The notes: generated by a model from the sequence alone, not told the origin. A DNA stretch of 25,094 nucleotides from Isoetes engelmannii (GCA_011763485.2 JAANSK020173328.1:1-25094); one strand, 5' to 3'. Positions 11,901-20,735 are shown, counted from the stretch's first letter. Numbers and translations are program-made.

Positions 11901-14900
11901 TGGAGCTTAAGCTGTCCTCAGTGAATGCCTCTACTTCATTCTTTTGGTAGATTGTAATGAAAATCTATTGATATTGTTCTCATACCGTAATTGCATCATT
12001 TGACATGCAGGGGAGATTTCTCCTTGCTGCTGCTAGTGGGCGCGTTCTAGCCCGATCCTTCCATTCAATTTTTTATGTAGGGTTTGAGATGATAGAACAA
12101 GCCTTAGGTACAATATCTGCACCTTTGCAAGGGAGCCTTCCTGAAATTTCGTGGAAACGCCGTGAGCTGTCACTATTACTAGAACATGTGCAGGCTCATG
12201 CTGCACCTACAGACGTGGATCCTGGTGCTGGTTTACAATGGCTACCGAGGATACCTAGGGGTGAGCCACAGGTGAAGCGAACTGGTGCTTTACTGGAACG
12301 TGTATTCATGCCATGTACAATGTACTTCCAGTACACACGACATAAAGGTGGAACGACAGATTGTAAGGTATTATTTTATTATACGTTTGTTCGTAGAGAA
12401 ATTAGTTGGCACTTTAATTCTGGCAGCAATTTAAGTTCTGTTTTATTACTAATGATTATGCTTGGCAGGTCAAGCCTCTGAAAGAATTATCTTTCAATTC
12501 ACCAAATATCACAGCAACAATGACATCTCATCAGTTTCATATAATGGTTGATGTGATAAGCAGTCTTCTGCTTGCGAGACTTCCAAAGTAGGTTTCCTGT
12601 CTTTATTCTTCTAGTCATCTTTATTATCATCATCATAAGGATCATAAATGGAAACTTGGTTTGCTTCTTGGAATATGAGAAGGATGTCCTTAGAATTGTA
12701 CATATCCTGAAATTAATGCTATTTCATTATTCCTGCCCTTTTTATCTTGTCCCTTCATACATAATGACACCATTGGGAGTAATTAATCCAATTCTGACTT
12801 TGCTAAAGTAGAAACCTTCATGTCTAGCAACACATAATCTGACACCTTAACAATTCAACCATTGTCAAACCAGTTTGAACATTGGTCGTTGCATTCATAA
12901 ACACCATACAGTCTCGAATTTTCCAGAATAGATCAAGTTTTATTTCTTAGAACTTCTTGATCTGCTGATTTCTAAACACTTGAGTGTTGTGTTGGAAGTT
13001 CTCATCTTCACAAATGATGCTGAAGTCCAGCACATGCCTAATTCTAATGCTGATACCATGCAATTAAGCACACACTATAGATGAACGAAAGGAAGAAACA
13101 TTTATTTACTCTACTAGCCTTAAGTTCTATGAGGCCAAACGAATACATCAATTGTTCAGCATCTAAGAGCACACTCCTAGCTGGATATTGTGAGCCACAT
13201 CTAGCAAGTAAATAACAAAAACACGAGGAATCTTAGAATCAGCATTTTAACTGGTCTTGTGTGCTTCCTCATTGTGTCTGAAAAAGGAAGGGATGTTCTC
13301 CTTTAGAAGTCTTACTCTTCTTTTGCAAAGAGTCCTTATGGAGCATTCTTAGCTTTTTTGGCTATCTGTAAGGTCACCTCTTTGAGTTATGCTGACTTTT
13401 TTCATGTTACTGTTATTCAAACCTGATGTGAGTCAGGTAGCAAAGAGGAGGCAAGCATCGTTTGCTTTAATCCGCATGCACCTGATCTTTTTTCTCTGCT
13501 TATAATACTCTTTGTCAAGTAAGGCAAGACATAAACCAAACCAGCCCATCATCAAAGTTAACCTCTTAAATTTTGAAGCTGAACTGCTGTAAGGTGGTTG
13601 GGTCCCAGAGAAAACAGTGGTATCTTCCGCTTATTGCATGGTATACTAGACATGGGAAGATAAACTATCTGTGTGATTCTACTACTCCATGGGCCTGGTC
13701 TGCCCAACTGGACATGGGAAGATAAACTATCTGTCTGATTCTACTACTCCATGGGGCCTGGTCTGCTAAAATAGTTAGCCCGACCTAGGCAATGGCCTAG
13801 GTGGGAGAAAGGCTGACCTAGGTGGCATTTTTTTGCCCACCTAGGTGGCAATTCTTTTTGCCAACCTGCAGACCTTTTCGGCAAAAATCCAAATTTGCAT
13901 TTCCTACATAGAGTCCATAACATCTATAACAACCACTATTCTCAATTTCCACTGTGCAACAACTTCAAATATTAAAAGCTTTGAGACACTTTGGATTTTG
14001 AGGCCCTTATTTTGCATTTGAGGCATTCTAGGCCACTATCCTCCCCAAAAACAACTGTTCTAGCGCAATATGGAGAAAGAAATTTGCAGTTTTAGACACT
14101 TAGTTGATGGAAACAGAGGCGTCCATGGTATTAAGATAATTTGAGGCACTCAAGCTCGCTGGGAACAGGGAACACAAAAATAAGTATGGGACAAAAAATA
14201 AGTTAGCCGACTTTGACCTAGCTGAGGTCCAACCTAGGGTGGGCAAAAAGGACCGGCCTAGGTCGACCCAAACTCCAAGTTGGATAGTTGATAGATTCTT
14301 TGCTGTCAGGCCATAAGGTTACCCGAGAGGTGAATATATACATAGACTATTCATCTAAGAAAACCATCTGTTCAAGAATTATCCTTGGTAAAATTGCATT
14401 TAGTGGGGAGCTCCATTTGTCTTTTACATATATTGCTATAAATCATAACACATAACCACATAACCATATTCAGCATCGTGACATTTTAAACCAAGCTTGG
14501 GAACTGAAAGATGATATTTAAAATGTGGAAGACGATCTGTAAAAGAGTTCATTTGCCTAAACAGCTTAGCAGCCAGGAAAACTGCTGTGTAAGGGGGCTG
14601 CTTCTGGCATTTGCATTTCATAAAAAATGAAATAAAATTCTACTTTAAGAAACAGCTTCTAAGTTGCAGAAGTTTGGCAGCAAATCATGTCAACATTCAG
14701 CGAGGGTTTACTTATCATTCTGCCCGAACTTGCATGCCATACAAAGCAGCTGGTTTCTCCTCATTAGAGCCCATGAAGTCCAGTGAAACTGAATATATGC
14801 CTGAGAAACTGCACCTGTAAGCTGAGACGATTTTTATGGCCATCCTTGAAAGGACAATTTCTCTAGTATATTTCTGGCAGGTCTAGAAGTGTTGAATAAC

Positions 14901-17900
14901 CGCATTCGGTCTTTTGCAACTTTTGCAGCCTTTTTTCTTTGTAGAAGGGTTTCAATGCTAATAAGTGTTTCTGCAATTCCTCGGTGGAAGGGGATATTAG
15001 GAGTGCTCATCTGCAGAGAGAGAGAGATGCCTTTTAAGCTCGCAAAGACCTGTCTTTGCCAACTATGTTAATGAAGTTTTCCATCAATGTAGAGCCAGAA
15101 TAGGGCTGGTGAGAGTAGAGTGGCTTTACGCCAATTATGCTGTTTGCCTCATCTGACCATTTTCCAGACATTTTAATCCTCTACTGTCAAGAGGAAGTAC
15201 CACTGCCCAAATAAGTTCATTGGTTTGTCTCTAAGGACTTCAATTTTTGAAATAGCTAAATACTTTGCAAAATTCACAAAACAGCAAAACACTTTCTCTA
15301 TATGGGCTTTTCGCTCTTCAATAGTAGGCGGGCCATTGTTAAGAATTTTCTCCGAATCAACATAAGAGGAAACTAGTATTCAAATCATAACTTGTATCAA
15401 AATAAAGAAGAAGATGGTTCTAGTTTTTATGCTCTACAGACTCTACTGATCAGGGCACAAGTATCTACGCATAGCTTGTGCACAGACTTACATTTGTGAG
15501 CATCATATATTCTTTTGTCGCCATCCATTCATGTCAGCTATAAATGGCTATAAAAATGGTAGCTTAGCAGATAGGCACTATGTTGGGGCCCTTCAAAATT
15601 CACCATGGGTGAGTGCAAGTCTTAATTTAAACGTTAAAGGTGCAGTCGACTTTGAAAGGGAGAAAAACCTTCAGAATTTTTTTTTCCATGACTAAAATAA
15701 AGTGAATTGTGTTGTCCAGGCCCCGCAAAAATACATCATCATTTTACGGTGAGGAAGAGGAAGGAGCTGAAGAAGAGTCAGATGAAGTAGTCCCCGATGG
15801 GGTAGAAGAGGTGGAGCTTGCAAGAATTAAACTCGAGCTGGTTGAAAGGGACTGTAAACTCTTGATTGATGACCTAAAGATTTTAAATCGTACTATTTCA
15901 AGCATGGAGGAAGGAAGTGGTGCAGGAAGTCCAGAACAAGTTCTGATTTCAGAAACACAAGAGGCATCTCCACCAAGGACGTCAGGACTGGTATAGGTTC
16001 AGATAATTTTTTATTATATTTTCAATTGGAAATTAGGTTTGTTTTTCTGGAGGACTGGTATAGGTTCAGATAGTTTTTTATTATATTTTCAATTGGAAAT
16101 TAGGTATGTTTTTCTGGTGTTAATCTAGTCGTTATTGAACTCAATTTTATGTGCCCATTTGGTTGTTAAAAGTGAGTGGACGTTTAGTCGGTAAATATGT
16201 TCCTGAGAACGCTTTTATTAGCTGCAAGCTTTGGAGCTTGGAGCTTCAGATATAGCAAGATCAATAAGTTATTAAGTTTGTTAATATCCAGAATGTTACT
16301 ATGTAAAATGGATTATACAATGAATTTTTTCATGCGACCAGGTTGGGCATTTTCAAAATCAATCAGTTAAGAGAAAAAAGAGATATACGAGTGTAGTTTT
16401 GGAGTCCAGAGGGACTAGAGAACTGAAAAGGATGCCATTTGACATGTAGAATAATGATGTATTTGACTTTGCTGGTATATTTGTTAGGGGAAACATTCTT
16501 TCTTTGCTCGCTGCAAACTTAGTTAGTATTATTTCACTTAAATCTGAGATTCACAGACAGTACATGGAAATTAACTTATCCATAGTGCATGATAGGGTAT
16601 TCACATGTCTTATTACAGCTACTTGGTTCGAGTTCTTACTTAGCCCTTCTTATTTTGCTATAGGTAAAGGTATTGGAAAAGGAGCTAACTGTGAGACGAA
16701 AGGCTCGTAAAAGTGCATATGCTTCTTTGAGAGCTGCATTGCAAAGGGCTGCGCAGCAAAGGTTGATGGAAAAGGAGAAAAACAAGAGCCCTTCTGCAGC
16801 TATGAGGATTTCATGGGCAATAGATAAAGTTGTCTGGAGTATGCTTTCAGACTGTGAAGCTTTTGCTGAGGCTGAAATAAGCAACATGGTAATGCCTTTA
16901 TTAAATTTGATAATACCATTAGATTGTGGAGAAATGAATTTTAGGTGCTGTTATGTTATGCCTTCTTTTACTGTCATGTTATGGTTTTCTATACTGTCGT
17001 TTGAAAATGTTTCTGCTGTGCATATTGCAGATTCTAAATGTTGATCGTGATTTTAATGACATTGGTGTTGCAAAATTTACAATCAAGTCGTTTGTTGTAA
17101 AAAATTGCTTACCGGCAGCAAAATCAGTTCTCTCAGCTTGGAACGAACCTAAAGAATGGGGAAGGTTTGATTGTCATATTTTCCTTCACTGCCTTGTTCA
17201 TGTATTTATTTTGTTCAGTATCTCCCCCTCCCCACTCTACAGTACTTAAAGAGTGCAACTGTCAAACAGTGTCCTTATGGTTAAACTTAGGCTATCCATT
17301 TTTTATGCCGATGGACTGGTTGGTAAGATATCCTGCTTGCAAGCCAAGTGGTCTACCACTGGGCTACCTGCCCTGTACGTGTCCATCACATGTATTCCTC
17401 AATGGGCACCACCTAAGTTCTTTCCATCCTCATTTTGTCTGGTGCACTTGCACCCTCCTCTGGGACCATGGACCACCCAGAAACTGAGAATCGACTAGCT
17501 GACTGCGATCCCAAACGTTCCTGCTTGCAAGCCAGCCACTGAGCTACTGGTCCTGTATGTGCACATAGATATGATATAAGGGTGCAATCACTTCCTTATT
17601 TGGTGTTCAACCTAAGTAATATGATATGATCATGCCAAATTTGCATACGTGTAATCAATACTGTTGATTAATTGCAGAAATGTCATGCTTCGCGTGGATG
17701 CAAGGCAAGGTGCACCGAAGGATGGTGTTTCACCTTTGGAACATTTTCTGGTCTGTCACTCTACTTTCATGTGGTTATTGTCGTTATTAGAATATAAGCT
17801 GAAAAATGATAATTTTAGGTTGAGATTTTCCCACTAAAAATCCACTTGACGGAAGCAATGTACACCATGATGTGGCAATACTTTTTCCCTGATGATGAAC

Positions 17901-19667
17901 AAGATGCACGGCGGCGGCAGGTTGGATTAGATATAGTTAGGACGGCACTTTGTAAATGAAAATCAGTCTCTCTTTTACATATCATATTATGTACAATGGC
18001 AGGAAGTGTGGAAAGTTTCTACAACATCTGGAACAAAGAGGAGTCGAAGGGGTGCAGCAGCTACACCAGAAACAGCATCTACACAGGCAAGTACAAAGCG
18101 TGATGGTGACATCTCAATGAGATCTGCCAATGGCCATGGTTCAGGCGTCGATGGGGTTAATTTAAATTCTAGAGACATTCAACAAGATTTTACCATCACC
18201 ATGCACGCTGCAGAGGTAGAATTTTCAATACTTTAAACCTTTGCTAGTCAATGCCTTTTACTCCCTTGATTCCTTAAGGTCTTAACCAAAACCACTGGTT
18301 CTTCTGTGGGGTTGAATGACTTTCTTAATGGAAATTGGGTTTTATAATTATATTTGTAGGTCTCTAGGTTGCCACAGAAAAGCAGTGCTCCTGTAGTAGC
18401 TAGAGATGTTGATCACTATCGGTCATCATCATTTGATAGGACATGGGAAGATGATGGAGATATCCTTGCAGCTGAACTTCTTATGAGATCAGAATATCCA
18501 ATGATAGCAGATGAGTTCCATGCTGTGGGCACAAGCTATACGGACAATAGTGGAGCGAAACCAAGAGAAAATCGTAGAGTATCAAAGACTGGCAAACTTC
18601 ATGATGAGAAAAAAACAAGGCGTGCATTTATGGAGTTCCACAATATTACAATCAGTCAAGTAAGGTTTTTCTTTTCTGATTGTCATCTTGGGTCTTGTTA
18701 TTTTTTCAATCTGGAATTCTCAACCTTTTGTCATGGCAAGCTGGTTTGGTCTCTGGAATTGTGTTATTGTGCACATGTTAAGATTTAGGTTCTGGGTTTT
18801 AGAATACAATATCTGGAGAATAGAGTGACAGGAGATTCCTTTTGGAATAGCTGACTTGGAAGGTAGTAGATATGGGCCTTATGAGTTTTCTGTAGAGTGG
18901 AGTAATAATTCGCAGTAAAACTGTAGATTCATTCTCATGCATCAGTCGCTTTTACAGGTTGAGTTGCAAGTGACATATGAAGGATCAAGATTTGCAGTAA
19001 ATGACCTGCGGCTCTTAATGGACACCTTCACTCGGGCCACTTTCACAGGCTCTTGGCGCCGGTTGTTTTCACGTGTCAAGAAGCACATCATTTGGGGTGT
19101 CTTGAAGTCCGTTACAGGAATGCAGGTTACTTTTGGTTCACCATTGTCGTTTTCATTAATTTGAGTTGCAAAGTCTTGGAACTTCTGAGCTGGATTGAAT
19201 TCCTTTATAATTGGCAAACGTGGATGCAGGGCAAGAAGTTCAAAGACAAGTCACAATCTCATGGTCATAATGACGACCGAGAAAGCGATTCAAATTCTAG
19301 TGATAGCTGTGCGAGCAATATTTGCATGAGAGAGCGATTTCCTATTCCACACTTTCAGAGACAGACTGATCGTGCTGGTGAGGGCTTTGTGTCTTCCATC
19401 AGAGGGCTATTTAATTCCCAACGTCGCAAAGCGAAGGCTTTGGTTCGGCGTACAATGAGGGGAGAAGGTAACATGGAGTGGAGTGATGGTGAAGCAGATT
19501 TAGCACATTTTGCCAGGCAGCTAAGCAGAACAAAACAGATTTTGAAGCTCCGCTCAAGAAAATTTCGGCCACCACCAACCAAAGTAAAAAGCTTGCACAA
19601 GCAAGCCTCTCCACAGCACAGTGAGTCAGGGTCTTCAGATTCGTCTACATATCAAGACCCTGATTGA
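2343..19667 (+). CDS. SABRE: SABRE/KIP-family bridge-like lipid transfer protein, complete gene of 22 exons
   Basis: Exons: 2343-2413, 2521-2632, 2707-2979, 3538-3806, 4648-4894, 5129-5302, 5384-5461, 6284-6550, 6769-8769, 8886-10701, 11134-11240, 12011-12367, 12469-12587, 15720-15990, 16664-16888, 17031-17164, 17678-17750, 17819-17920, 18003-18215, 18360-18659, 18958-19125, 19230-19667. All introns are GT-AG, phases agree, and the 7815 nt encode 2604 residues. It matches my memory of Arabidopsis SABRE (about 2607 residues) end to end, including EKSLPWWDDMR, YDPFRSTSLSL, FSRWPRFGVQRIPRSGNLSL, PTDVDPGAGLQWLP and KHIIWGVLKSVTGMQGKKFK. The family (SABRE, KIP/APT1; Hobbit/FMP27/BLTP2 outside plants) forms long hydrophobic-groove rods thought to carry lipids between ER and plasma membrane. 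Plant mutants have defects in oriented cell expansion, division and pollen-tube growth. Start: nearest in-frame stop upstream is 2253-2255, no ATG lies between, and MELTPVKF resembles the Arabidopsis N-terminus. SABRE and KIP are paralogues; which one this is remains open. Confidence 0.96.
4238..4397. repeat. Tandem duplication in SABRE intron 4
   Basis: Copy 1 (4238-4309) and copy 2 (4310 to about 4397) share gaatctattccct, caatgcatccccgcaagttt and catacggatttcaataaata. Copy 2 holds a further internal duplication of the 12-bp word acaatgcatccc separated by tct. The rest of intron 4 (3807-4647) shows nothing recognisable. Confidence 0.85.
5462..6283. other. SABRE intron 7 with an unidentified coding-like fragment
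   Basis: This 822-bp intron has a minus-strand open frame (5949-6146) with ordinary-looking composition (WMRIRGIEIEDLPEQPVAT then WYLVTTK). It reads like a remnant of a coding sequence but I cannot place it in a family. It may be transposon cargo. No terminal repeats were identified around it. Confidence 0.3.
6769..8769 (+). other. SABRE exon 9: 667-codon central exon
   Basis: Residues 498-1164. This single uninterrupted exon carries repeated beta-groove sequence. Recognisable family blocks are FAVDIEGMSLSAGLADGVEG, MPYRLPLRAIDDAIEDTWRA, DITAEIEEEPFQGWLDEHY, GSGACDSGFQSGFKP and IRNYSSPLLSAAYG. A lysine/arginine-rich segment (HRKVVQQRRDRKEMGK) near residue 630 may be a surface loop. The open frame continues for a while into intron 9 and, upstream, into intron 8. 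The borders were set by the acceptor at 6767-6768 and the gtgagt donor at 8770, which restore the family sequence on both sides (CEGNVIFAQQ joined to ATMFPKQM). Confidence 0.93.
8886..10701 (+). other. SABRE exon 10: 605-codon conserved core
   Basis: Residues 1165 to about 1770, ending after one base of a codon. This is the most conserved part: YVGRWRKIEMLRSISGSTPS, GVGYEPAIADISYAFTVALR, EKSLPWWDDMRYYIHG, ASTDPYEQ, KVYDPFRSTSLSLDW, FSRWPRFGVQRIPRSGNLSL, PAKGLTFNMQKLRYELC, FTIRRQSPKADPTRL, SDPSDDDGFSVV and PSPSRHYAQLKLLEQ. In plant SABRE proteins this lies in the region assigned to the Golgi-body-localisation/FMP27 domains. The acidic SDPSDDDG patch is typical and probably a flexible loop. The exon ends inside a tandem duplication that copies its donor site. 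Confidence 0.94.
10691..10738 (+). repeat. 24-bp tandem duplication that copies the exon 10 donor site
   Basis: Copy 1 is 10691-10714 and copy 2 is 10715-10738; both begin aacttcatatggtat. The first donor (G then gtatgt at 10702) ends exon 10 in my model. The second copy offers the same tatG then gtattt at 10726, exactly 24 nt downstream. Using it would insert 8 residues in frame (about GMFYATSY) without a stop. The first site has the better +5 G, so I expect it to dominate. Confidence 0.85.
11134..12587 (+). other. SABRE exons 11-13: highly conserved groove segment
   Basis: Exon 11 supplies LQFMVNVIQPQFNLHSEDAH. Exon 12 supplies GRFLLAAASGRVLARSFHS, ELSLLLEHVQAHAAPTDVDP, GAGLQWLPRIPRG and RTGALLERVFMPCTMYFQY. 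Exon 13 supplies VKPLKELSFNSPNITATMTS and LLLARLPK. These are near-identical to Arabidopsis SABRE as I recall it. Exon 13 must end at 12587, inside the AAG lysine codon, with donor gtaggt. Joined to G at 15720 it restores LPKPRKN; ending one base later would create a stop. Confidence 0.94.
11241..12010. other. SABRE intron 11 with a diverged repeat shared with intron 13
   Basis: Within this 770-bp intron, about 11307-11580 resembles part of intron 13 (about 13117-13432) in the same orientation. Shared words include ccttaa, tctatgag, ctagcaagtaaa, acaaaaacacg and a similar ttttggccatttgta / ttttggctatctgta block. The copies are well diverged, so the element is old. No coding sequence is seen. 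Confidence 0.4.
13055..13432 (-). repeat. Old interspersed repeat in intron 13, possibly an LTR relic
   Basis: The part from about 13117 on resembles the segment at about 11307-11580 in intron 11. Next to it, on the minus strand at about 13048-13060, lies a tggtatcagc word. That word resembles the primer-binding site complementary to initiator methionine tRNA that follows the LTR in many plant Copia and Gypsy elements. If so, the shared repeat is LTR-derived, oriented minus, broken and old. The assignment is tentative, no coding part is visible, and the boundaries are approximate. Confidence 0.25.
13649..13767. repeat. 62-bp tandem duplication in intron 13
   Basis: Copy 1 starts at 13649 and copy 2 at 13711. 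Both read gacatgggaagataaactat, then ctgtNtgattctactactcc and atggg.cctggtctgc. Only a few bases differ, so the duplication is young relative to the surrounding repeat. Confidence 0.85.
13775..14271. mobile_element. Possible non-autonomous inverted-repeat element in intron 13
   Basis: The left end (13775-13790, ttagcccgacctaggc) and right end (14256-14271, gcctaggtcgacccaa) are inverted repeats matching at about 14 of 16 positions. Further cctagg-containing words lie just inside both ends (gacctaggtggc, cccacctaggtggc, aacctagggtggg), like subterminal repeats. The roughly 500-bp body does not code. No target-site duplication was found, so the class (MITE of a DNA transposon) is uncertain. Confidence 0.4.
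14272..15719. other. Remainder of SABRE intron 13
   Basis: This 1.4-kb stretch has only short open frames (for example 14611-14820 and 14889-15071 on +), with no family resemblance. Intron 13 (12588-15719, 3.1 kb) is by far the largest of the gene and appears to have grown by repeat insertion. Confidence 0.5.
15984..16117 (+). repeat. 67-bp tandem duplication that copies the exon 14 donor site
   Basis: Copy 1 is 15984-16050 and copy 2 is 16051-16117, differing at only about 2 of 67 positions. The unit begins with the last seven exonic bases of exon 14 (aggactg) followed by donor gtatag. An identical donor context therefore exists at 16058, 67 nt downstream. The first donor keeps the frame into exon 15. 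Retaining the extra 67 nt puts GTA TAG directly after the last codon, a premature stop. Confidence 0.92.
16118..16663. other. Remainder of SABRE intron 14
   Basis: AT-rich intron sequence. I see no coding sequence, inverted repeat or recognisable mobile element in it. It ends in the acceptor tattttgctatag before exon 15. Confidence 0.5.
17299..17556 (-). mobile_element. tRNA-derived SINE with two tRNA-like heads, in intron 16
   Basis: Read on the minus strand from 17556, the sequence gives acaggaccagtagctcagtg, then gctggcttgcaagcagga and gtttgggatcgcagtc. TAGCTCAGTGG is a near-consensus tRNA/Pol III box A, and the GATCGCAGTC region sits where a weak box B is expected. About 180 bp further on, a second head (about 17310-17375) repeats it: ggtagcccagtggtagacc then cttggcttgcaagcagg. 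An A-rich stretch (ataaaaaat on minus, about 17299-17306) lies at the 3' end. This looks like a dimeric SINE or two SINEs joined head to tail. Exact ends and family are not certain. Confidence 0.55.
17678..19667 (+). other. SABRE exons 17-22: C-terminal region and stop
   Basis: Residues about 2174-2604. Exons 17-18 give MLRVDARQGAPKDGVSPLE and FPLKIHLTEAMYTMMWQYFF. Exons 19-20 are serine- and charge-rich and poorly conserved (TSGTKRSRRG, SSSFDRTWEDDGD), probably disordered. Exon 21 gives VELQVTYEGSRFAVNDLRLL and WRRLFSRVKKHIIWGVLKSV. Exon 22 gives GFVSSIRGLFNSQRRKAKA and a basic tail (RTKQILKLRSRKFRPPPTKV), ending with a serine-rich SGSSDSSTYQDPD and TGA at 19665-19667. The conserved 'GLFN.QRRKAKA' basic C-terminus is thought in this family to help target the distal membrane. 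Confidence 0.94.
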
Positions 19668-20040
19668 GAATTGCTTCCAGTTTCGGATGGCATCACTCCA
19701 CCATGGTGATTGTACAAACAACTTACGAGTGTACCATAGCACGACTTCATCAGCTGTAAAGTATATCCTTATAGATAATACACGAACTTGTTTCCCCAAC
19801 AATAGAAATCTCAGGGAAGCAGAATTGTTCAAATGAGATTTGAGTAGTATATTATACAGTCAGGCTGGATACAACCAGTGCCATCTTGCATGGTTCTGAT
19901 GTATGCTTGTGATGTAAATAGATAAATTTTGGGGAGCCATTCTTCCCAGCTTTCTTAATTTTGCAAGTCCTATTATGTTGCAGTATTTTTACAAATTTGA
20001 GAAGAATGTACTTTTGTATTACTTTTGTGTTTATATTGGT
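19668..20040 (+). other. Presumed 3' UTR of SABRE/KIP
   Basis: After the stop codon the sequence becomes AT-rich and non-coding. T/G-rich stretches and A-rich near-upstream words (tgtaaatagataaa at about 19913-19926, and gtatttttacaaatttg at about 19983-20000) could direct polyadenylation. No canonical aataaa occurs in the first 350 bp, which is common in plants. The end is a guess. Confidence 0.35.
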
Positions 20041-20159
20041 TCTCATCTATGCTGCAAAGCATTATATTGGCAAATGTAGTTTGAGCAAATTTTTATGAAT
20101 GCATTGGATATTCAAAGCAAACAATATTGAGTTATTCGCTCCAGGTATATGGGCATGAT

Positions 20160-20259
20160 GTGGAGCCGAAAGGGGGAGGACATTCTTGTCAGCCCCTTGA
20201 CCTGCAGGATCCATCCTGCAGGTCAGGGGGCTGGCAAGAATGTTCTCATCCCGCTCCAC
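20160..20259 (+). repeat. Near-perfect hairpin downstream of SABRE, about 32-bp core stem
   Basis: The left arm 20179-20210 (gacattcttgtcagcccctt, gacctgcaggat) and right arm 20213-20244 are inverted repeats identical at 29 of 32 positions. Outside the core, gtggagc (20160-20166) and gctccac (20253-20259) also pair across small bulges. The three core differences are all T opposite G, so a + strand RNA would form G-U wobbles and stay fully paired; a minus RNA would have A-C mismatches. Candidates are a small-RNA precursor, a foldback transposon or a structured 3' region. I do not recognise a known plant miRNA in either arm. Confidence 0.8.
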
Positions 20260-20602
20260 TACGTCAAGGTAAGCTTCGACCATGCTATTTGCCATTTTGG
20301 ATACGAATGGATGAAGAAATTTTCTTACCTTGATAAATGAATAAACGAGTTCTTGGTGTCTTGATTCTGGACATATGTGGTGTGGAATGATTGGTTTCCA
20401 AAAAAATACATAAATGTTTTTGTAAATATCATGCGATAGGTACATGTATACCATGATGAAGTAAGAATGGAATATGCAACCTTTGGAATCTAGTTTTTAC
20501 AGTGTCATATAAATATAGGAATGCTATTTTGATCTAAACTAGTAAGCCATATAACCTTATCGGATTCTTGTGTGTAAAGGGGGAGTCCATTTTTTTTCTG
20601 TT

Positions 20603-20726
20603 TATTAGTATTGGTCCAGGCTGATAACTAGTCATTAGTACTGAAGGAGTATTGATAACTAGTTATCAGTACTAAAGGAGTAATCATCAGTGAAGTACTG
20701 GTAACTAATTATCAATATTGGTTAGG
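20603..20726. repeat. Decayed palindromic repeat array
   Basis: Units ctgataactagtcattagta, ctgaaggagta and ttgataactagttatcagta, ctaaaggagta follow each other (20621-20651, 20652-20682), with related words gtattggt and atattggtt at both sides. Palindromic cores such as gataactagttatc resemble ggtaaccggttacc after C-to-T and G-to-A change. This resembles the 'agtaccggt...actaaagg' subterminal repeats of some plant DNA transposons after methylation-driven decay. The origin is inferred. Confidence 0.45.
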
Positions 20727-20735
20727 TTTGCATTG

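Larger units (their letters stand above)
15720..17164 (+). other. SABRE exons 14-16: acidic linker and coiled-coil-like helix
   Basis: Exon 14 encodes an acidic stretch (YGEEEEGAEEESDEVVPDG) followed by VEEVELARIKLELVERDCKL. Exon 15 gives ELTVRRKARKSAYASLRAAL and LMEKEKNKSPSAAMRI, a charged helical segment that is probably coiled-coil. Exon 16 gives DRDFNDIGVAKFTIKSFVV and KNCLPAAKSVLSAWNEPKEW. The order acidic linker, helix, 'KVVWSML', then groove strand is the family order. The donor of exon 14 lies in a 67-bp tandem duplication. Confidence 0.93.

Noticed and set aside
12586-12590. Apparent TAG stop directly after LPK in exon 13
   Set aside because: The donor is gtaggt at 12588, inside the lysine codon. 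Joining to 15720 restores LPKPRKN without a stop.
15581-15660. tgttggggccc start as an LTR end in intron 13
   Set aside because: Only the first bases and a gtgagtgcaagtctta word (also at about 21272) resemble LTR sequence. No matching end or second repeat is visible before exon 14.
17310-17556. True tRNA genes on the minus strand
   Set aside because: Box A is good but box B is weak and the arms do not form a full cloverleaf. The duplicated heads and A-rich end fit a SINE better.
20179-20244. Known miRNA precursor (for example miR168 or miR169)
   Set aside because: Short words such as tgcaggtc are shared, but neither arm contains a known mature miRNA that I can recall.
20062-20454. 130-codon minus-strand frame after SABRE
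   Set aside because: It is created largely by the palindrome at 20160-20259, which is open in several frames on both strands.
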